64,000 bases of DNA, from positions 806,001 through 870,000 of the forward strand of contig NZ_AP014509.1 of assembly GCF_000828655.1 (NCBI RefSeq), read 5' to 3'. The notes under the pieces are model-generated. The model had not been told where the DNA came from. It ran no database searches and saw only the letters and a program-made list of their open reading frames with translations. The position numbers were made by a program, and so were the translations under genes. Positions 37,771 through 46,111 of the stretch are shown here, piece by piece (the stretch's first letter is position 1; each line of letters begins with the position of its first letter). Origin of the DNA: Thermotoga caldifontis AZM44c09 (lineage in GTDB: Bacteria > Thermotogota > Thermotogae > Thermotogales > DSM-5069).

Positions 37771-38964
37771 CAATAAAAACAGTGCGTGCGTCGCGACCCT
37801 GGCTCTGAAGATGTTTCTTTCTTGAGGGTAAAAGATTTTTTCGACGGTGTCTTTTTGACCGTCCGTGACGCAAAAATATGCTGTTCCGACGGGCTTCTCC
37901 TCGCTTCCGCCGGTTGGCCCCGCAATGCCAGAGACTGCGACCGCCAGATCGCTGTTTGTGAGTTTCTTAACACCGTGTGCCATTTCCACAACGCACCGTT
38001 CACTGACTGCCCCGAATCGTTCGATCGTTTCTTCAGGAACGTTAAGCGTTTTGATCTTTACTGAGTTGTCGTACGCCACGATTCCACCGACGAAAACTTG
38101 CGAAGCTCCGGGCACGGAAACCATCTTCGAGCAAACCAGACCACCGGTGCACGATTCTGCAACCGAGAAAGTCAGCTTCCTACTCTTCAGTTCTTCGAAC
38201 AGCGCTTTCTCTACGCTGGTCTCACCATAACCTATGAAATTCAGCCGGAACTTCTCCACGAGTTTCTGTGAAAGCTTCTGTGCCTCGTCGAAACAATCCA
38301 AAGGTGCGGTGAGCCTTATCCACACGCCCTCACCGAAGGACGCCTGCGTAGCGATCTTCACGCAACTTTTCACCGCGGCATCCGTCATGAACTGATCCAG
38401 AACCGATTCCGGAACACCAAAAAACAGCATCTTTATGGTTTTGAAATCCTGTTCTGTCTTCAACTGCTCGAGGACACTGTCCAGCATTGGCCTCATTTCC
38501 TGAGGTGGGCCAGGCAGGAGCACGATCTTTTTCCCTTCGAATTCGATCAACTGGCCGGGAGCGGTACCCACGGGGTTGGGAATGATCTGGGCGCCCTGGA
38601 TCACGAGGGCCTGTCGTTCCAGGTTTTTTGGCAAGGCACTGTAATAGCGGGAAACTTTTTCATAGATCTTCCTTTTGACCTGTTCGTCCACAATCAGCTG
38701 GCGTGACAACGAACTGGCAATCGCTTCCCGTGTTCTGTCATCCTCCGTTGGCCCCAGGCCCCCGCTCACTACTATGACGTCGCAACTTTTCAGCAGACGT
38801 TGTATTTCTTCTTTGATTGAGTCTTCCTCGTCATCGACACTGATCACTTTTTTGACCGTGTAGCCGTTCTCTACGAGTTTTTGGCAGATGTACTGAGCGT
38901 TGGTGTTGAGGATGATGCCTTCGACGATCTCGCTACCTATGGTCAGCACCGCCGCCGTTTTCAA
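37744..38964 (-). CDS. cinA: CinA/PncC-family protein (nicotinamide-nucleotide amidase)
   Basis: The 406-residue protein joins an N-terminal MoaB/MogA-like domain (TIGSEIVEGIILNTNAQYI; VVSGGLGPTEDDRTREAI) with a C-terminal PncC amidase domain (SVAESCTGGLVCSKMVSVPGAS; VAVSGIAGPTGGSEEKPVGT). It recycles nicotinamide mononucleotide and may act as an ADP-ribose pyrophosphatase. The start is TTG 38964 after GGAGGGG. It lies between the tct genes and cheA; its 3' end holds the cheA promoter. Confidence 0.93.
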   Translation of the reverse strand: MKTAAVLTIGSEIVEGIILNTNAQYICQKLVENGYTVKKVISVDDEEDSIKEEIQRLLKSCDVIVVSGGLGPTEDDRTREAIASSLSRQLIVDEQVKRKIYEKVSRYYSALPKNLERQALVIQGAQIIPNPVGTAPGQLIEFEGKKIVLLPGPPQEMRPMLDSVLEQLKTEQDFKTIKMLFFGVPESVLDQFMTDAAVKSCVKIATQASFGEGVWIRLTAPLDCFDEAQKLSQKLVEKFRLNFIGYGETSVEKALFEELKSRKLTFSVAESCTGGLVCSKMVSVPGASQVFVGGIVAYDNSVKIKTLNVPEETIERFGAVSERCVVEMAHGVKKLTNSDLAVAVSGIAGPTGGSEEKPVGTAYFCVTDGQKDTVEKIFYPQERNIFRARVATHALFLLLIRVRGMI

Positions 38965-38985
38965 ACGATCCCCTCCGAATAAGGA

Positions 38986-40455
38986 TTATACCTTTCTTTT
39001 CCTCACCGTGTTCAGCAGTGGTGGCACCAACAGCACGGAAAGTATCAACACGAACAGGACCAGCGAGATGGGACGGGTCAAGAATGGAAGAAAGTTTCCT
39101 TTGGTCTTGATCAAACCAACCCTCAGGTTGTCCTCGATCGTCCTGCCAAGGATCAACCCCAGAATCATCGGTGCAAGTGGTACTCTCAGTTTCTCGAATA
39201 CATAACCTATCAGTCCGAAAACGAACATCACGTAAACATCGAACACACTGTTTCTCAATGCGTAAGAGCCTACGATGCAGAAAATCGTCACCGCGGTCAT
39301 CACGAGACCTGCTTTGAGCCTCACAAACAGTGAAAACGCCTTTATTCCGAGCCAGCCTACTGGGATCAGCAGTATCTGTACCAGGATAGCAACTGTGAAC
39401 AACTGTGTCACGAGATCTCTGGATTGCGTGAAGATCATGGGACCGGGTCTTAGACCATACATGAGCATCGCACCAAGTACGATCGCGGTGATCGAGTCTC
39501 CAGGTAAGCCGAACACCAGAGCAGGAATCCACGTTCCACCGATTGCAGCGTTGTTCGCACTCGTGGGTGCGATAACTCCTCGTACACTTCCTGTGCCCAG
39601 CTCTTCGTCTTTCGAGATGTTTTTCTCCACACCGTACGACACCCACGCCGCCACGTCCGCGCCAGCCCCAGGGAGGGCGCCTATGAAAGTTCCTATCAGC
39701 GCGCCACGTATGAGGGTAAACTTGTACTTCCAGATGTATCTGAACGCTTCTCTCAGGTCCGTCTTTGTTGTTTCTCGAACAGCTGAAAGTTGAAGCTGAC
39801 TCCTTTCAGTTACTTTCTTGAAGACTTCAGATAATCCAAACAGACCTATCATCGCGGGTATGAAGCTCACACCGTCCATCAGATCCGTGACACCGAAAGT
39901 GAACCTCGGGTAACCCGTCGTCACGTCTATGCCGATCGTTGAAATGAGCAAACCGAGCGTGGCGGACATCAATCCTTTGATCATGTTGCCTTTACTCAGA
40001 ACCGCTGCCATGCTTAGGCCGAAGATTCCAAGCCAAAAGTATTCAAAATGAGTGAACTTCAGGGCGAATTTTGCGAGCGGTGGAGAAACTGTTATGAGTA
40101 TCAGAACACCTATCAAACCTCCGAGTGCAGAGCAGAAAAGGTCTAATGTGAGGGCGAGCGAAGCCTTTCCCTTCTTGTTCAGCTCGAATCCATCGAGTAC
40201 TGCTGCACCGGATGCGGGAGTGCCTGGGATCCTCAGAAATGTGGCAGGGATATCACCAGCGAAGATCGCTGTGAACGAAACCCCCAGAACCATTGCGAGC
40301 CCCGCTATGGGTTTCATGTAGTAAGTGAGAGGAATTATCAGAGCGACAGCCATCGTTGCTGTCAGGCCGGGAACGGCGCCCACAAAGACTCCAAAAAACA
40401 TTGACAGCAAGAGAGGAAAAAGAACATCGGGTTTCAGAACAGAAACAAGTTGCAT
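38986..40455 (-). CDS. tctA: Tripartite tricarboxylate-type transporter, large membrane subunit TctA
   Basis: A 489-residue integral membrane protein of the TctA family with about 12 helices. The two conserved glycine-rich repeats are visible: FVGAVPGLTATMAVALIIPLT near the N-terminus and FIGALPGAGADVAAWVSYGVE in the middle. It forms the secondary (ion-driven) permease with TctB, fed by TctC. The substrate is unknown; the linked KDPG aldolase hints at a sugar acid rather than citrate. Confidence 0.92.
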   Translation of the reverse strand: MQLVSVLKPDVLFPLLLSMFFGVFVGAVPGLTATMAVALIIPLTYYMKPIAGLAMVLGVSFTAIFAGDIPATFLRIPGTPASGAAVLDGFELNKKGKASLALTLDLFCSALGGLIGVLILITVSPPLAKFALKFTHFEYFWLGIFGLSMAAVLSKGNMIKGLMSATLGLLISTIGIDVTTGYPRFTFGVTDLMDGVSFIPAMIGLFGLSEVFKKVTERSQLQLSAVRETTKTDLREAFRYIWKYKFTLIRGALIGTFIGALPGAGADVAAWVSYGVEKNISKDEELGTGSVRGVIAPTSANNAAIGGTWIPALVFGLPGDSITAIVLGAMLMYGLRPGPMIFTQSRDLVTQLFTVAILVQILLIPVGWLGIKAFSLFVRLKAGLVMTAVTIFCIVGSYALRNSVFDVYVMFVFGLIGYVFEKLRVPLAPMILGLILGRTIEDNLRVGLIKTKGNFLPFLTRPISLVLFVLILSVLLVPPLLNTVRKRKV

Positions 40456-40459
40456 GTTT

Positions 40460-40933
40460 TCACCTCAATCCTGTGAACAATATTCCTTCAGGCAGAGGGA
40501 TCTTGAACAGAACGCGGAAGATTAAGTGAACAGTCAAGGCAGCCGCCAGTGAAAAGATCAAAGCTTCGTACCACCTCGACTTCAGAATAACCAATGAGAG
40601 GAAGGATAGCACGCTCAGAGCGAGGAAGGTTCCCACGAAATTGGCAAAGGGAAAGAAAAACAGAACCACCGTGCAGAACCACAAGATGTTCAGCAGACTC
40701 TTTGTATCGATTGCATGTTTCTCTTTCTTGGGCTCCTTCCTGCGCAAGAAGTATTCGACAAAAAAATATACGGCGAAGCACAGAAGGATGATTGCAAGAA
40801 CTCGGGGAAAGAAGCTTGGGCCAGGTAACCGAGTTTGCCTGACCACGAAATGTGGGAACTTCCGACTGTAAAGTAGAACAAAGATTGAAATGAAAGCCAG
40901 CACGCAACCCAGTATGAAATCGTAAAATGTCAT
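40460..40933 (-). CDS. tctB: Tripartite tricarboxylate-type transporter, small membrane subunit TctB
   Basis: A 157-residue protein with four membrane helices (DFILGCVLAFISIFVLLYS; VLAIILLCFAVYFFVEYFL; LNILWFCTVVLFFFPFANFVG; an overlapping final pair), the size and shape of TctB. Low sequence conservation is normal for this subunit. It follows a stable hairpin and precedes tctA by 4 bases. Confidence 0.85.
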   Translation of the reverse strand: MTFYDFILGCVLAFISIFVLLYSRKFPHFVVRQTRLPGPSFFPRVLAIILLCFAVYFFVEYFLRRKEPKKEKHAIDTKSLLNILWFCTVVLFFFPFANFVGTFLALSVLSFLSLVILKSRWYEALIFSLAAALTVHLIFRVLFKIPLPEGILFTGLR

Positions 40934-40955
40934 AGCGATCTACCCCTCAGGAGAA

Positions 40956-40979
40956 GCGATGGCCCCGAAGGGCCATCGC
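40956..40979 (-). promoter_or_regulatory. Perfect UUCG-capped hairpin between tctC and tctB
   Basis: A perfect 10-bp stem (GCGATGGCCC with GGGCCATCGC) closes a 4-base loop. In the transcribed (- strand) sense the loop is TTCG closed by C-G, the extra-stable cUUCGg type. It starts 2 bases after the tctC stop and has no T run, so it should protect the tctC 3' end and lower tctB/tctA expression rather than end all transcripts. Confidence 0.65.
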
Positions 40980-40981
40980 GG

Positions 40982-41938
40982 TCATTTTTGCAGGTATCCT
41001 CCGAGTTCCAGAACTCTCTTCCAGGCCTGATCCTGTTGCTTGACAAATTCGTAGAATTCTTGACCTCTCCTGATCTTAATACCAAAACCGTTCGTTTGCA
41101 TGAAGTTCTTGAAAGACTCACTGTTCGCTATCTCGATGATGGCATCTTCCAGGATCTTCTTGATCTCACTCGGCGTTCCTTTCGGCACAGCGATTCCACG
41201 CCATGTACCAGCACTCCAGTTTATACCAAGTTCTTTGAGCGTTGGCACATCTGGAAACAGAGGATGACGTTCATCAGCCATCACTGCGAGCGCCCGAGCC
41301 TGACCACTCTGAATCTGCGAAACGGCCTCAGCTATGGAGCACGTCACTACATGAACGTGTCCTCCAAGAAGCTCAACCAGACCCTGCGCGGCACCCGTTG
41401 TTGGGACCCACGTGACGGCATCTGGTGAGATCCCGGCTGCATCTAACATACCAATCCTGGCAAGATCCCATATACCACCGGCTGCGGTTCCGGAGAACAG
41501 ATATTTACCGGGATTCGCCTTGATGTCGTTCAGCAGATCTTGCAGCGTTTTCCAGGGTGCATCCGCTTTCACGATCACACCTGCGGGATCCTCGTTGACC
41601 TGCGCAATGTAGTCGAACGCTTCGAATGTCAGGTCAGTCAATCCCATCCAGTGCATCGTAGCAATCTCCAGGGTAACGAGTGTGAGGGTATAACCATCGG
41701 GAGCAGCGTAAGCACCGGCGGCGTGCCCGACAGCTCCTCCACCTCCAGTTTTGTTGACCACCGTGAAAGGTTGTCCGAATTTCTTTGATAACTCATCTGC
41801 GAGAAACCTGGCGAGCCTGTCGGTACCTCCACCAGCACCCCACGGACAGATGATCGTTACCGGTTTTCTGGGATAGTTCACTGCAAAGACGACAAACAGA
41901 ACCGACACCAACAGCACCAACGTCAGCAACTTTTTCAC
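40982..41938 (-). CDS. tctC: Tripartite tricarboxylate-type transporter, solute-binding protein TctC
   Basis: A periplasmic binding protein of the Bug/TctC family, about 318 residues, with a signal peptide (KKLLTLVLLVSVLFVVFAVNY). Family features are PRKPVTIICPWGAGGGTDRLAR, VVNKTGGGGAVGH and the C-terminal IAVPKGTPSEIKKILE. GTG codons at 41947, 41941 and 41938 are in frame; 41947 lies within the Shine-Dalgarno GGGAGGTGA, so 41938 (8 bases after GGGAGG) is preferred. Confidence 0.93.
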   Translation of the reverse strand: MKKLLTLVLLVSVLFVVFAVNYPRKPVTIICPWGAGGGTDRLARFLADELSKKFGQPFTVVNKTGGGGAVGHAAGAYAAPDGYTLTLVTLEIATMHWMGLTDLTFEAFDYIAQVNEDPAGVIVKADAPWKTLQDLLNDIKANPGKYLFSGTAAGGIWDLARIGMLDAAGISPDAVTWVPTTGAAQGLVELLGGHVHVVTCSIAEAVSQIQSGQARALAVMADERHPLFPDVPTLKELGINWSAGTWRGIAVPKGTPSEIKKILEDAIIEIANSESFKNFMQTNGFGIKIRRGQEFYEFVKQQDQAWKRVLELGGYLQK

Positions 41939-41943
41939 CACAC

Positions 41944-42579
41944 TCACCTCCCGCTCATTTCTCTTCTTGCCTCTCTAATGAGTTCAACAAAGCGTTTTGC
42001 CCTTTCTCTGATTTCGTCTTTGCTTCCTTTCGTCAGTCCTCCACCCACTCCGACTGCCGCGGCACCAGCCTTGATCCACTCTTTGACGTTTTCGAGTTCG
42101 ATGCCACCCGTGGGCAGGAGCTTCGCCTGTGGCAGTGGTCCGTGTATCGCTTTGATGTACCCGGGACCAACTGCGGAAGCTGGAAACAGCTTGATCAGCT
42201 CGCAACCAACTTCCAGAGCTTTAACAATTTCTGTTGGTGTGAAAGCGCCCGGGATGTAAGGTACGCGATGCTTGTTGCAGAGCAGGGCTGTTTCCTCTGA
42301 AAGGTTTGGAGCGACGATGTACCTCGCGCCGGCTTCGATCGCGATCTTTGCGGTGTATGGATCCAGAACTGTACCTGCACCGAGTAAGATTTCGTCGCCG
42401 AGTTCCTTCGATAGCTGGCTGATGACTTCAACGGCCCTCGGTACGCTGAACGTTACCTCGATGGCGACGATACCACCGTCTTTGCAGGCTCTACACACCT
42501 CGATCGCTCTCTGTGGGCTTTCCACTCTGATGACGGCGACGATCCCGGTTTCGATGATTTTCTCAACAATACTGTTCAT
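41944..42579 (-). CDS. eda: KDPG/KHG aldolase
   Basis: A 211-residue class I aldolase that cleaves 2-keto-3-deoxy-6-phosphogluconate to pyruvate and glyceraldehyde-3-phosphate (Entner-Doudoroff pathway) or related keto-acids. Glu 41 (VAIEVTF), the GAGTVLD phosphate loop and the Schiff-base Lys 130 (LIKLFPAS) are present. It is the first gene of the tct operon and overlaps tctC by 4 bases at its GTG 41947, so the aldolase and the transporter probably handle one substrate route. Confidence 0.93.
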   Translation of the reverse strand: MNSIVEKIIETGIVAVIRVESPQRAIEVCRACKDGGIVAIEVTFSVPRAVEVISQLSKELGDEILLGAGTVLDPYTAKIAIEAGARYIVAPNLSEETALLCNKHRVPYIPGAFTPTEIVKALEVGCELIKLFPASAVGPGYIKAIHGPLPQAKLLPTGGIELENVKEWIKAGAAAVGVGGGLTKGSKDEIRERAKRFVELIREARREMSGR

Positions 42580-42611
42580 ACCGTACCCTCCCTTCCGAAG
42601 CGTTCAAAACT

Positions 42612-42641
42612 ATTATAGATCCGGCCTTTAAGAAACGGCAA
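42612..42641 (-). promoter_or_regulatory. Promoter of the eda-tctCBA operon
   Basis: On the - strand TTGCCG (42641-42636) and a perfect TATAAT (42617-42612) are 18 bases apart. The predicted start near 42605 leaves about 25 bases before the eda ATG. The 8-base palindrome GATTAATC (42645-42652) lies just upstream of the -35 and might be part of an operator. Confidence 0.6.
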
Positions 42642-42688
42642 ATAGATTAATCAAGAGTAAAGAAATGGGTGTTGCCGTCTCTACGAGT

Positions 42689-42718
42689 TTCAAACCTTCA
42701 GGAAACTGGAAGTATAAT
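42689..42718 (+). promoter_or_regulatory. Promoter of the murD operon
   Basis: A perfect TATAAT (42713-42718) with TTCAAA (42689-42694) 18 bases upstream. The start would fall near 42725, immediately before the Shine-Dalgarno GGAGGTG (42726-42732), so the leader is almost only a ribosome-binding site. It diverges from the eda promoter with about 70 bases between the -10 and -35 elements. Confidence 0.55.
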
Positions 42719-42729
42719 TCGGTACGGAG

Positions 42730-44013
42730 GTGCCTCATCTGCTGTACGCACTGGTCGGCTACGGAATAAGCAACAGAACGCTCTGCAAGTTGTTGAAACG
42801 CATGGGCTATGAAGTTTTCGTGAGCGAGACGAGGATTTTGAGTGAGGAAGAAAAGCGTGAACTTTGCGAGATGAACGTGGCGTACGAGGAGAATGGTAAC
42901 ACGGAAAGAATGTTGAGCGCAGAATGGATCGTGGTCAGTCCATCTGTCAGGCCCGACCATCCGATCGTTTCGAAAGCACAGGAAAAGGTCGTCACGGATC
43001 TGGATGTGGTGTTGAATTTCCGAAAACCAGCGTTCACTGTAGCGATCACCGGTACGAATGGAAAGACAACCACCTGCAGCATGCTGGCGCACGTGTTGAA
43101 CAAGCTCGGCAAGAAAGCCACCGTCGCGGGCAACATCGGTAATCCTATCGCGAACGTCTTCGACCAGCAGCTCGATTATCTCATCCTCGAGATCAGCAGT
43201 TTTCAGTTGTTTTGGTCAAAAAGCCTGCCTGTAGATGTGGGGATCATTTTGAACATAGAACCGAATCATCTCGACTGGCACCCAAGTTTCGATCATTACG
43301 TTCAGAGTAAGCTCAAAATGTTCACGTTCGCTGAGAAAAAGTTCATCGGGGAAGCTTATCTGAAGTTTGTCAAAGATGAGCGGAACGTACACGTCATTTC
43401 TGCCGTTCATCCTCTGGACAAAGATAAAGTGATCTTCCGTGGCCGAACTTATCCTCTTAAAAATGACCACGTCATGACCTACCAGAATTTGCAGAACCTC
43501 TCTGCCGTGCTCACGGTCATGGATTTTCTCGGGTTTGAACCGAACGAAGTGCTGCGGGCGCTCGAAGATTTTGATCTTCCACCGCACAGAATGCAGCTTG
43601 TCGCTGTGATAAATGGCGTGCAATTCGTCAACGATTCAAAATCGACGAGCGCAGCTGCGACGATCGCCGCACTGGGAAACTACGAAGATGGCAAGGTCAT
43701 ACTGATCCTCACCGGAAGGGGCAAGAACGAAAGTTACGATGTGCTCGTTGAAAAGATCAAAAGAAAGGCGAAGCACGTGTTGTTGTTCGGTGAGATTGCA
43801 CCACTCATGAGTTCACTTTTGAAGACATCGGGTGTACCATGTTCAATCGTGAGCAACATGGAAGAAGCAGTGATTGAAGCTTTCCGAATAGCCAGCCGAG
43901 GAGATGTAGTTTTGCTGAGTCCCGCTGCGGCGAGCTTTGATCTGTACAGAAACTATGAAGAACGTGGAGAACATTTCGTTCGGGTGGTACAATCTCTTAA
44001 GGAGGGCATTTAG
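42730..44013 (+). CDS. murD: UDP-N-acetylmuramoylalanine--D-glutamate ligase
   Basis: MurD adds D-Glu to UDP-MurNAc-L-Ala in the cytoplasm. The chain (up to 427 residues) shows GYGISNRTL (N-terminal nucleotide fold), the ATP loop AITGTNGKTTTCSML, EISSFQLFW, NIEPNHLDWH and the C-terminal NDSKSTSAAAT. The only canonical start, GTG 42730, lies inside the Shine-Dalgarno; CTG 42739 or 42742 would match the usual MurD N-terminus and spacing. First gene of a peptidoglycan-precursor operon. Confidence 0.94.
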   Translation: MPHLLYALVGYGISNRTLCKLLKRMGYEVFVSETRILSEEEKRELCEMNVAYEENGNTERMLSAEWIVVSPSVRPDHPIVSKAQEKVVTDLDVVLNFRKPAFTVAITGTNGKTTTCSMLAHVLNKLGKKATVAGNIGNPIANVFDQQLDYLILEISSFQLFWSKSLPVDVGIILNIEPNHLDWHPSFDHYVQSKLKMFTFAEKKFIGEAYLKFVKDERNVHVISAVHPLDKDKVIFRGRTYPLKNDHVMTYQNLQNLSAVLTVMDFLGFEPNEVLRALEDFDLPPHRMQLVAVINGVQFVNDSKSTSAAATIAALGNYEDGKVILILTGRGKNESYDVLVEKIKRKAKHVLLFGEIAPLMSSLLKTSGVPCSIVSNMEEAVIEAFRIASRGDVVLLSPAAASFDLYRNYEERGEHFVRVVQSLKEGI

Positions 44014-45095
44014 TGCCAAGTCATGCGTTGGCACTTTTGATCATAACGGCTGTTTTGATCGCGGTGGGGTTGGTTGTCATCTCGAGCCTGGAAGTGTCGG
44101 CAAAAATGAATCTTTACGGTGGTGTTGCTCGTGAAATCTTTCGTTCGCACGTAACGAAGCTCGTCGTGGGAGTGGTGTTGCTTGTCATCACGAGCTTCGT
44201 TGATTACAGATACCACGAGAAATACGCCTGGTTTTACTACGTGCTTGCGATCTTCCTTCTTGTGTTACCCTACGCGTTCCCACCTGTGGCAGGTTCTCGA
44301 CGCTGGATCCTTCTGGGGAACTTCAGTTTTCAACCTTCTGAATTTGCCAAGTTTGCGTTGATCGTCTGCTGTGGTGCTTACATAAAGAAACATCAGGATC
44401 GGATGCGGAGCTTTGTTGATGGCTTTTTGAAGCCTTTTTTGATGGCGATCCCAGTACTGATACTTGTATTTCTTGAGCCGGATCTGAGCAGTTGCATAGT
44501 CATAATGCTCGTCGTGATGTTGATGCTCTACTCTCACGGTACCAGGTTGATTTATGTTCTTTCAACGCTGGCTTCGCTCGGGTTTCTTTTCATTGCCGCA
44601 CAAAAGTTTGGCATTCTCCTGAAGGGTTATCAGATTTCGAGGTTGAAAGCGTTTTTCACAGGAGACCTACCTGATCAAGTCATGCAAGCTGTGCGTGCAC
44701 TCAAAGAAGGTGGTCTGGTCGGTAAAGGTGTCGGACTCGGCGAAGTGAAGCTCTCTGTGCCGGCTGTTGTTACGGACTTTGTGTTTGCAGCGATAGGTGA
44801 AGAACTTGGATTGGTGGGCATAATCGCTGTGGTTCTGCTCTTCTTTTTGCTGGTATGGACGATGCTCAAGCTGGTCGAATCTTCCAGAGATGTGTTCGTG
44901 ACTTCTTTCGTCTCGGGATTGTCTTTGCTCATAATGGTTCAGGTCCTGGTGAACCTCGGTGTCGTGGCCGGAATGTTTCCAGTCACGGGTGTGACACTAC
45001 CCTTCATCAGTTACGGTGGAAGCTCTATGGCGGTGATGATGGCGAGTCTTGGAGTTGTGGTCAACATGGCAACCAGTGGGAGTGAAATCGGATGA
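44013..45095 (+). CDS. ftsW: Peptidoglycan polymerase FtsW (SEDS family)
   Basis: A 360-residue membrane protein with about ten helices, of the RodA/FtsW/SpoVE family, which polymerises lipid II. Family marks are PPVAGSRRWILLGNFSFQPSEFAKFALI, GVGLGEVKLSVPAVVTDFVFAAIGEELG and PFISYGGSSM. Position between murD and murG is the division-cluster place of FtsW. GTG 44013 shares one base with the murD TAG; the Shine-Dalgarno AAGGAGGG fits. Confidence 0.94.
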   Translation: MPSHALALLIITAVLIAVGLVVISSLEVSAKMNLYGGVAREIFRSHVTKLVVGVVLLVITSFVDYRYHEKYAWFYYVLAIFLLVLPYAFPPVAGSRRWILLGNFSFQPSEFAKFALIVCCGAYIKKHQDRMRSFVDGFLKPFLMAIPVLILVFLEPDLSSCIVIMLVVMLMLYSHGTRLIYVLSTLASLGFLFIAAQKFGILLKGYQISRLKAFFTGDLPDQVMQAVRALKEGGLVGKGVGLGEVKLSVPAVVTDFVFAAIGEELGLVGIIAVVLLFFLLVWTMLKLVESSRDVFVTSFVSGLSLLIMVQVLVNLGVVAGMFPVTGVTLPFISYGGSSMAVMMASLGVVVNMATSGSEIG

Positions 45096-46111
45096 AGATC
45101 TTGGTTGCCGGTGGTGTCACGGGTGGGCATCTTTATCCCGCTCTGGCGATTTTAGAGGAGCTTTCCAAACACACAGAATTGGATGTCGTATACTTCTGTA
45201 CGTTGACGGGTATCGAAAATAGAATCATCCCTCGAGAACATCCGGAGTATAAGCTCGTGAAGCTGGACGTCTCCGGTTTGGAAAGACCGCTGTTCAATCC
45301 GTCCAACGTAAAGAGGGTATTGAAAATCATCAAGAGTAAGAGTATTATTGCATCGGAAGTGAACGGGTCAAATTGCTGTCTTGTGACCGGCGGTTATGTG
45401 TCGTACCCGGTCGGTTCTGTTTGCGGAAAGAGAAGAGTACCTCTCTACATTCAGGAACAGAACGTCGTACCAGGAATAGCGAACAGGGCACTCAGCAGAT
45501 ACGCGAGCAAAATATTCGTTGGTTTCGAAGAGACGATCGCTGGCTTTCCCAGGTCTGTGAGAAACAGGATAGTTGTCACTGGCAATCCAATAAGGATCTC
45601 AAGTGTGGGACAGAGCCCTTTCGGGGAAGGCTACGTGCTCGTTCTCGGGGGAAGCAGGGGGAGCGATTTCATCAACGCAGTCATGGAGAAGATATACCAG
45701 GAGGAGAAACAGTTGAAGTTCGTTCACAGTACGGGCGATCCTGCCTGGACGCAGAGACTTTCAGTTTTCGAAAACGTGCTCGCCGTCGATTACATTTACG
45801 ACATGGCTTCTGCATGGCGCGGGGCAGTTGCTGCTGTGTGCCGGGCAGGAGCTCTAACGGTGAGCGAATTACTCCACTACGGTGTTCCAGCAGTTCTCAT
45901 ACCCTGGGAAGGAGCGGCTGAAGGTCATCAGGTGCGGAACGCAGAGTACGTTGTGAGGATCAACCGTGGCGTGATCGTTAGAGAAAACGAAGCGAATCCC
46001 AGAACAATCATGAAAGCGATCAGGGATGTTCTCGATCTGGGTAAAGTGGCCGAGCGTGAGACGAACCCGGCGAGTACGATAGCGAAAATCATTCTGGAGG
46101 AATGCGTATGA
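45092..46111 (+). CDS. murG: Undecaprenyldiphospho-muramoylpentapeptide GlcNAc transferase
   Basis: MurG (339 residues) adds GlcNAc to lipid I at the inner face of the membrane, giving lipid II. The G loops (VAGGVTGGHLYPALAI at residue 4) and the C-terminal donor-binding part (VLGGSRGSDFIN; RAGALTVSELLHYGVPAVLIPW then EGAAEGHQ) are clear. It is coupled to ftsW by a 4-base overlap. Confidence 0.96.
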   Translation: MKILVAGGVTGGHLYPALAILEELSKHTELDVVYFCTLTGIENRIIPREHPEYKLVKLDVSGLERPLFNPSNVKRVLKIIKSKSIIASEVNGSNCCLVTGGYVSYPVGSVCGKRRVPLYIQEQNVVPGIANRALSRYASKIFVGFEETIAGFPRSVRNRIVVTGNPIRISSVGQSPFGEGYVLVLGGSRGSDFINAVMEKIYQEEKQLKFVHSTGDPAWTQRLSVFENVLAVDYIYDMASAWRGAVAAVCRAGALTVSELLHYGVPAVLIPWEGAAEGHQVRNAEYVVRINRGVIVRENEANPRTIMKAIRDVLDLGKVAERETNPASTIAKIILEECV

